Source of the DNA: Cyclobacteriaceae bacterium
Lineage (GTDB): Bacteria > Bacteroidota > Bacteroidia > Cytophagales > Cyclobacteriaceae
Direction: 5' to 3'
DNA length: 7,684 nt
NCBI GenBank assembly: GCA_025358195.1
Contig: JANYKP010000515.1
Location: 1-7,684 of the forward strand
This document shows, one piece after another, positions 7,030 to 7,684 of this stretch (positions within the stretch are counted from its first letter, which is position 1; each line of letters begins with the position of its first letter). Under the pieces are notes generated by a model. It ran no database searches, had not been told where the DNA came from, and saw only the letters and a program-made list of their open reading frames with translations. The position numbers were made by a program, and so were the translations under genes.

Positions 7030-7068
7030 AGTCTTTAATTTTGAATAGTAATCAATGTGATTCATGAT

Positions 7069-7110
7069 AGGTCTAGGGCTTTTGGCTGTTGGGTCTTGGC
7101 TGTTGGCCGT
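7069..7110. repeat. Degenerate 7-base tandem repeat tract
   Basis: Six consecutive heptamers can be lined up on the plus strand: AGGTCTA (7069), GGGCTTT (7076), TGGCTGT (7083), TGGGTCT (7090), TGGCTGT (7097) and TGGCCGT (7104). A GG at positions 2-3 is kept in every copy. The copy after these (GCGCCCC) has decayed. The tract fills much of the gap between the SMP-30-like gene and the serine hydrolase, upstream of the latter's start. It codes for nothing convincing and forms no strong hairpin. Confidence 0.6.
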
Positions 7111-7125
7111 GCGCCCCAGAAAATT

Positions 7126-7684
7126 TTACTTTCTCATTTTAATTCTAAGTACATACATATCATTGGTTACGAAAAGCGTCTTCTCATCCGTTGATAGGGC
7201 GCAGTTCGATGCGGGGTCGGGGAGTTTTATCTTGCCTAACAATTTTGCTTCCTGATTAAAAATAAAAACACCCCCCGGACCGGAAGCAAAAATATTTCCC
7301 TTGCCATCAATCTTCAAACCGTCCGGCAGTCCTTTTTCTGTAGCCACCAGGGAAGTGGCATTATAGAAAAGGGTACCGTCCGTCAAGGTTACCGTACGTT
7401 CCCCTGCTGAAGACATTGCCTCGTTGACAGTAAATCGATACCATATTGCTTTTTGTGGATCAGAATTGGCGACAAACAAATATTTTCCTTCCGGAGAAAA
7501 TGCGATTCCGTTTGGAAGGGATAGTGAGTCGGTTAAAAGACTGACGGTCCCGTTGGCGGCAACGCGATAAACACCCTGGAACGGAATTTCTTTGTTAGGA
7601 TCCTTCATTTGCTTTTCCAGTCCGTACGGTGGGTCGGTAAAATAGAATTCAGAATTGCGAAACACGGCATCGTTGGGACTATTG
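7126..7684 (-). CDS. SMP-30/gluconolactonase-like beta-propeller protein (partial, 5' end outside window)
   Basis: About 186 C-terminal residues of an SMP-30/gluconolactonase/LRE-type protein are visible, and the frame is open to the right edge. The first residues read SPNDAVF, then FYFTDPPYGL, the hallmark of this family, with the Asn of SPND as a metal ligand. Further on are SLPNGIAFSPEGKYLFVANS and GLPDGLKIDGKGNIFASGPGGVFIF, whose Asp in PDGLK is the usual catalytic or metal-binding residue. These repeated blades fit a six-bladed propeller. Family members hydrolyse lactones such as gluconolactone using a divalent metal; the substrate here is unknown. A GTG at 7665-7663 is internal, not a start, because the SPND motif lies upstream of it. 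Any signal peptide is outside the window. The serine hydrolase follows downstream on the same strand. Confidence 0.88.
   Translation of the reverse strand, partial: NSPNDAVFRNSEFYFTDPPYGLEKQMKDPNKEIPFQGVYRVAANGTVSLLTDSLSLPNGIAFSPEGKYLFVANSDPQKAIWYRFTVNEAMSSAGERTVTLTDGTLFYNATSLVATEKGLPDGLKIDGKGNIFASGPGGVFIFNQEAKLLGKIKLPDPASNCALSTDEKTLFVTNDMYVLRIKMRK

Noticed and set aside
6731..7048. 105-codon plus-strand frame antisense to the start of the serine hydrolase
   Set aside because: It covers the signal peptide and active-site region of the real gene on the other strand, with no family signature of its own.
7030..7065. N-terminal extension of the serine hydrolase from the ATG at 7065
   Set aside because: It adds 12 polar residues ahead of a compact signal peptide. 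It is possible but less likely than the ATG at 7029.
7663..7665. GTG as the start of the SMP-30-like gene
   Set aside because: The family motif SPND lies upstream in the same open frame, so the gene continues past the window edge.

Overview
The window looks like a chromosomal segment from a member of the Bacteroidota, probably Cytophagales-like. The evidence is: (i) a CBM9-like/DUF5916 outer-membrane barrel protein, a family typical of this phylum; (ii) matches to the Bacteroidota -7 promoter element TAnnTTTG placed close to start codons, with no clear Shine-Dalgarno sequences; (iii) exported proteins whose predicted mature ends begin with Gln; (iv) a small antitoxin-like protein of a type I associate with this phylum. 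No rRNA, tRNA, phage or CRISPR sequence was seen, and no complete insertion sequence.

Layout, left to right. The left edge holds a minus-strand toxin-antitoxin-like pair: a complete 72-aa antitoxin-like gene (23-241), followed 2 bases later by the first codons of a partner that leaves the window. A 188-bp gap follows, then purB (430-1773, minus), encoding adenylosuccinate lyase with a GTG start. It is divergently arranged with a 761-aa DUF5916 outer-membrane protein (1883-4168, plus). The 199-bp gap after that gene holds a compact REP/MITE-like element: a perfect 36-bp palindrome flanked by two smaller hairpins that are inverted copies of each other. Next is a three-domain ferredoxin-NADP reductase-like protein with a C-terminal 2Fe-2S domain (4368-5483, plus). 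It converges on a minus-strand tandem: a partial SMP-30/gluconolactonase-like gene (7126-7684, running off the right edge) and a secreted serine beta-lactamase-like hydrolase (5536-7029).

How the genes relate. There is no single pathway. purB is a housekeeping purine gene. The DUF5916 protein, serine hydrolase and SMP-30-like protein are envelope or periplasmic scavenging-type functions, and the last two may be co-transcribed. The reductase is an orphan electron-transfer protein, with no oxygenase partner in view.

The least ordinary material is between genes: the triple-hairpin element at 4225-4326 and two 7-base-periodic tracts at 5479-5532 and 7069-7110. The two tracts bracket the serine hydrolase gene and use different but similar G-rich heptamers. 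They are the best candidates for something not well described. No obvious new multi-gene system is present.
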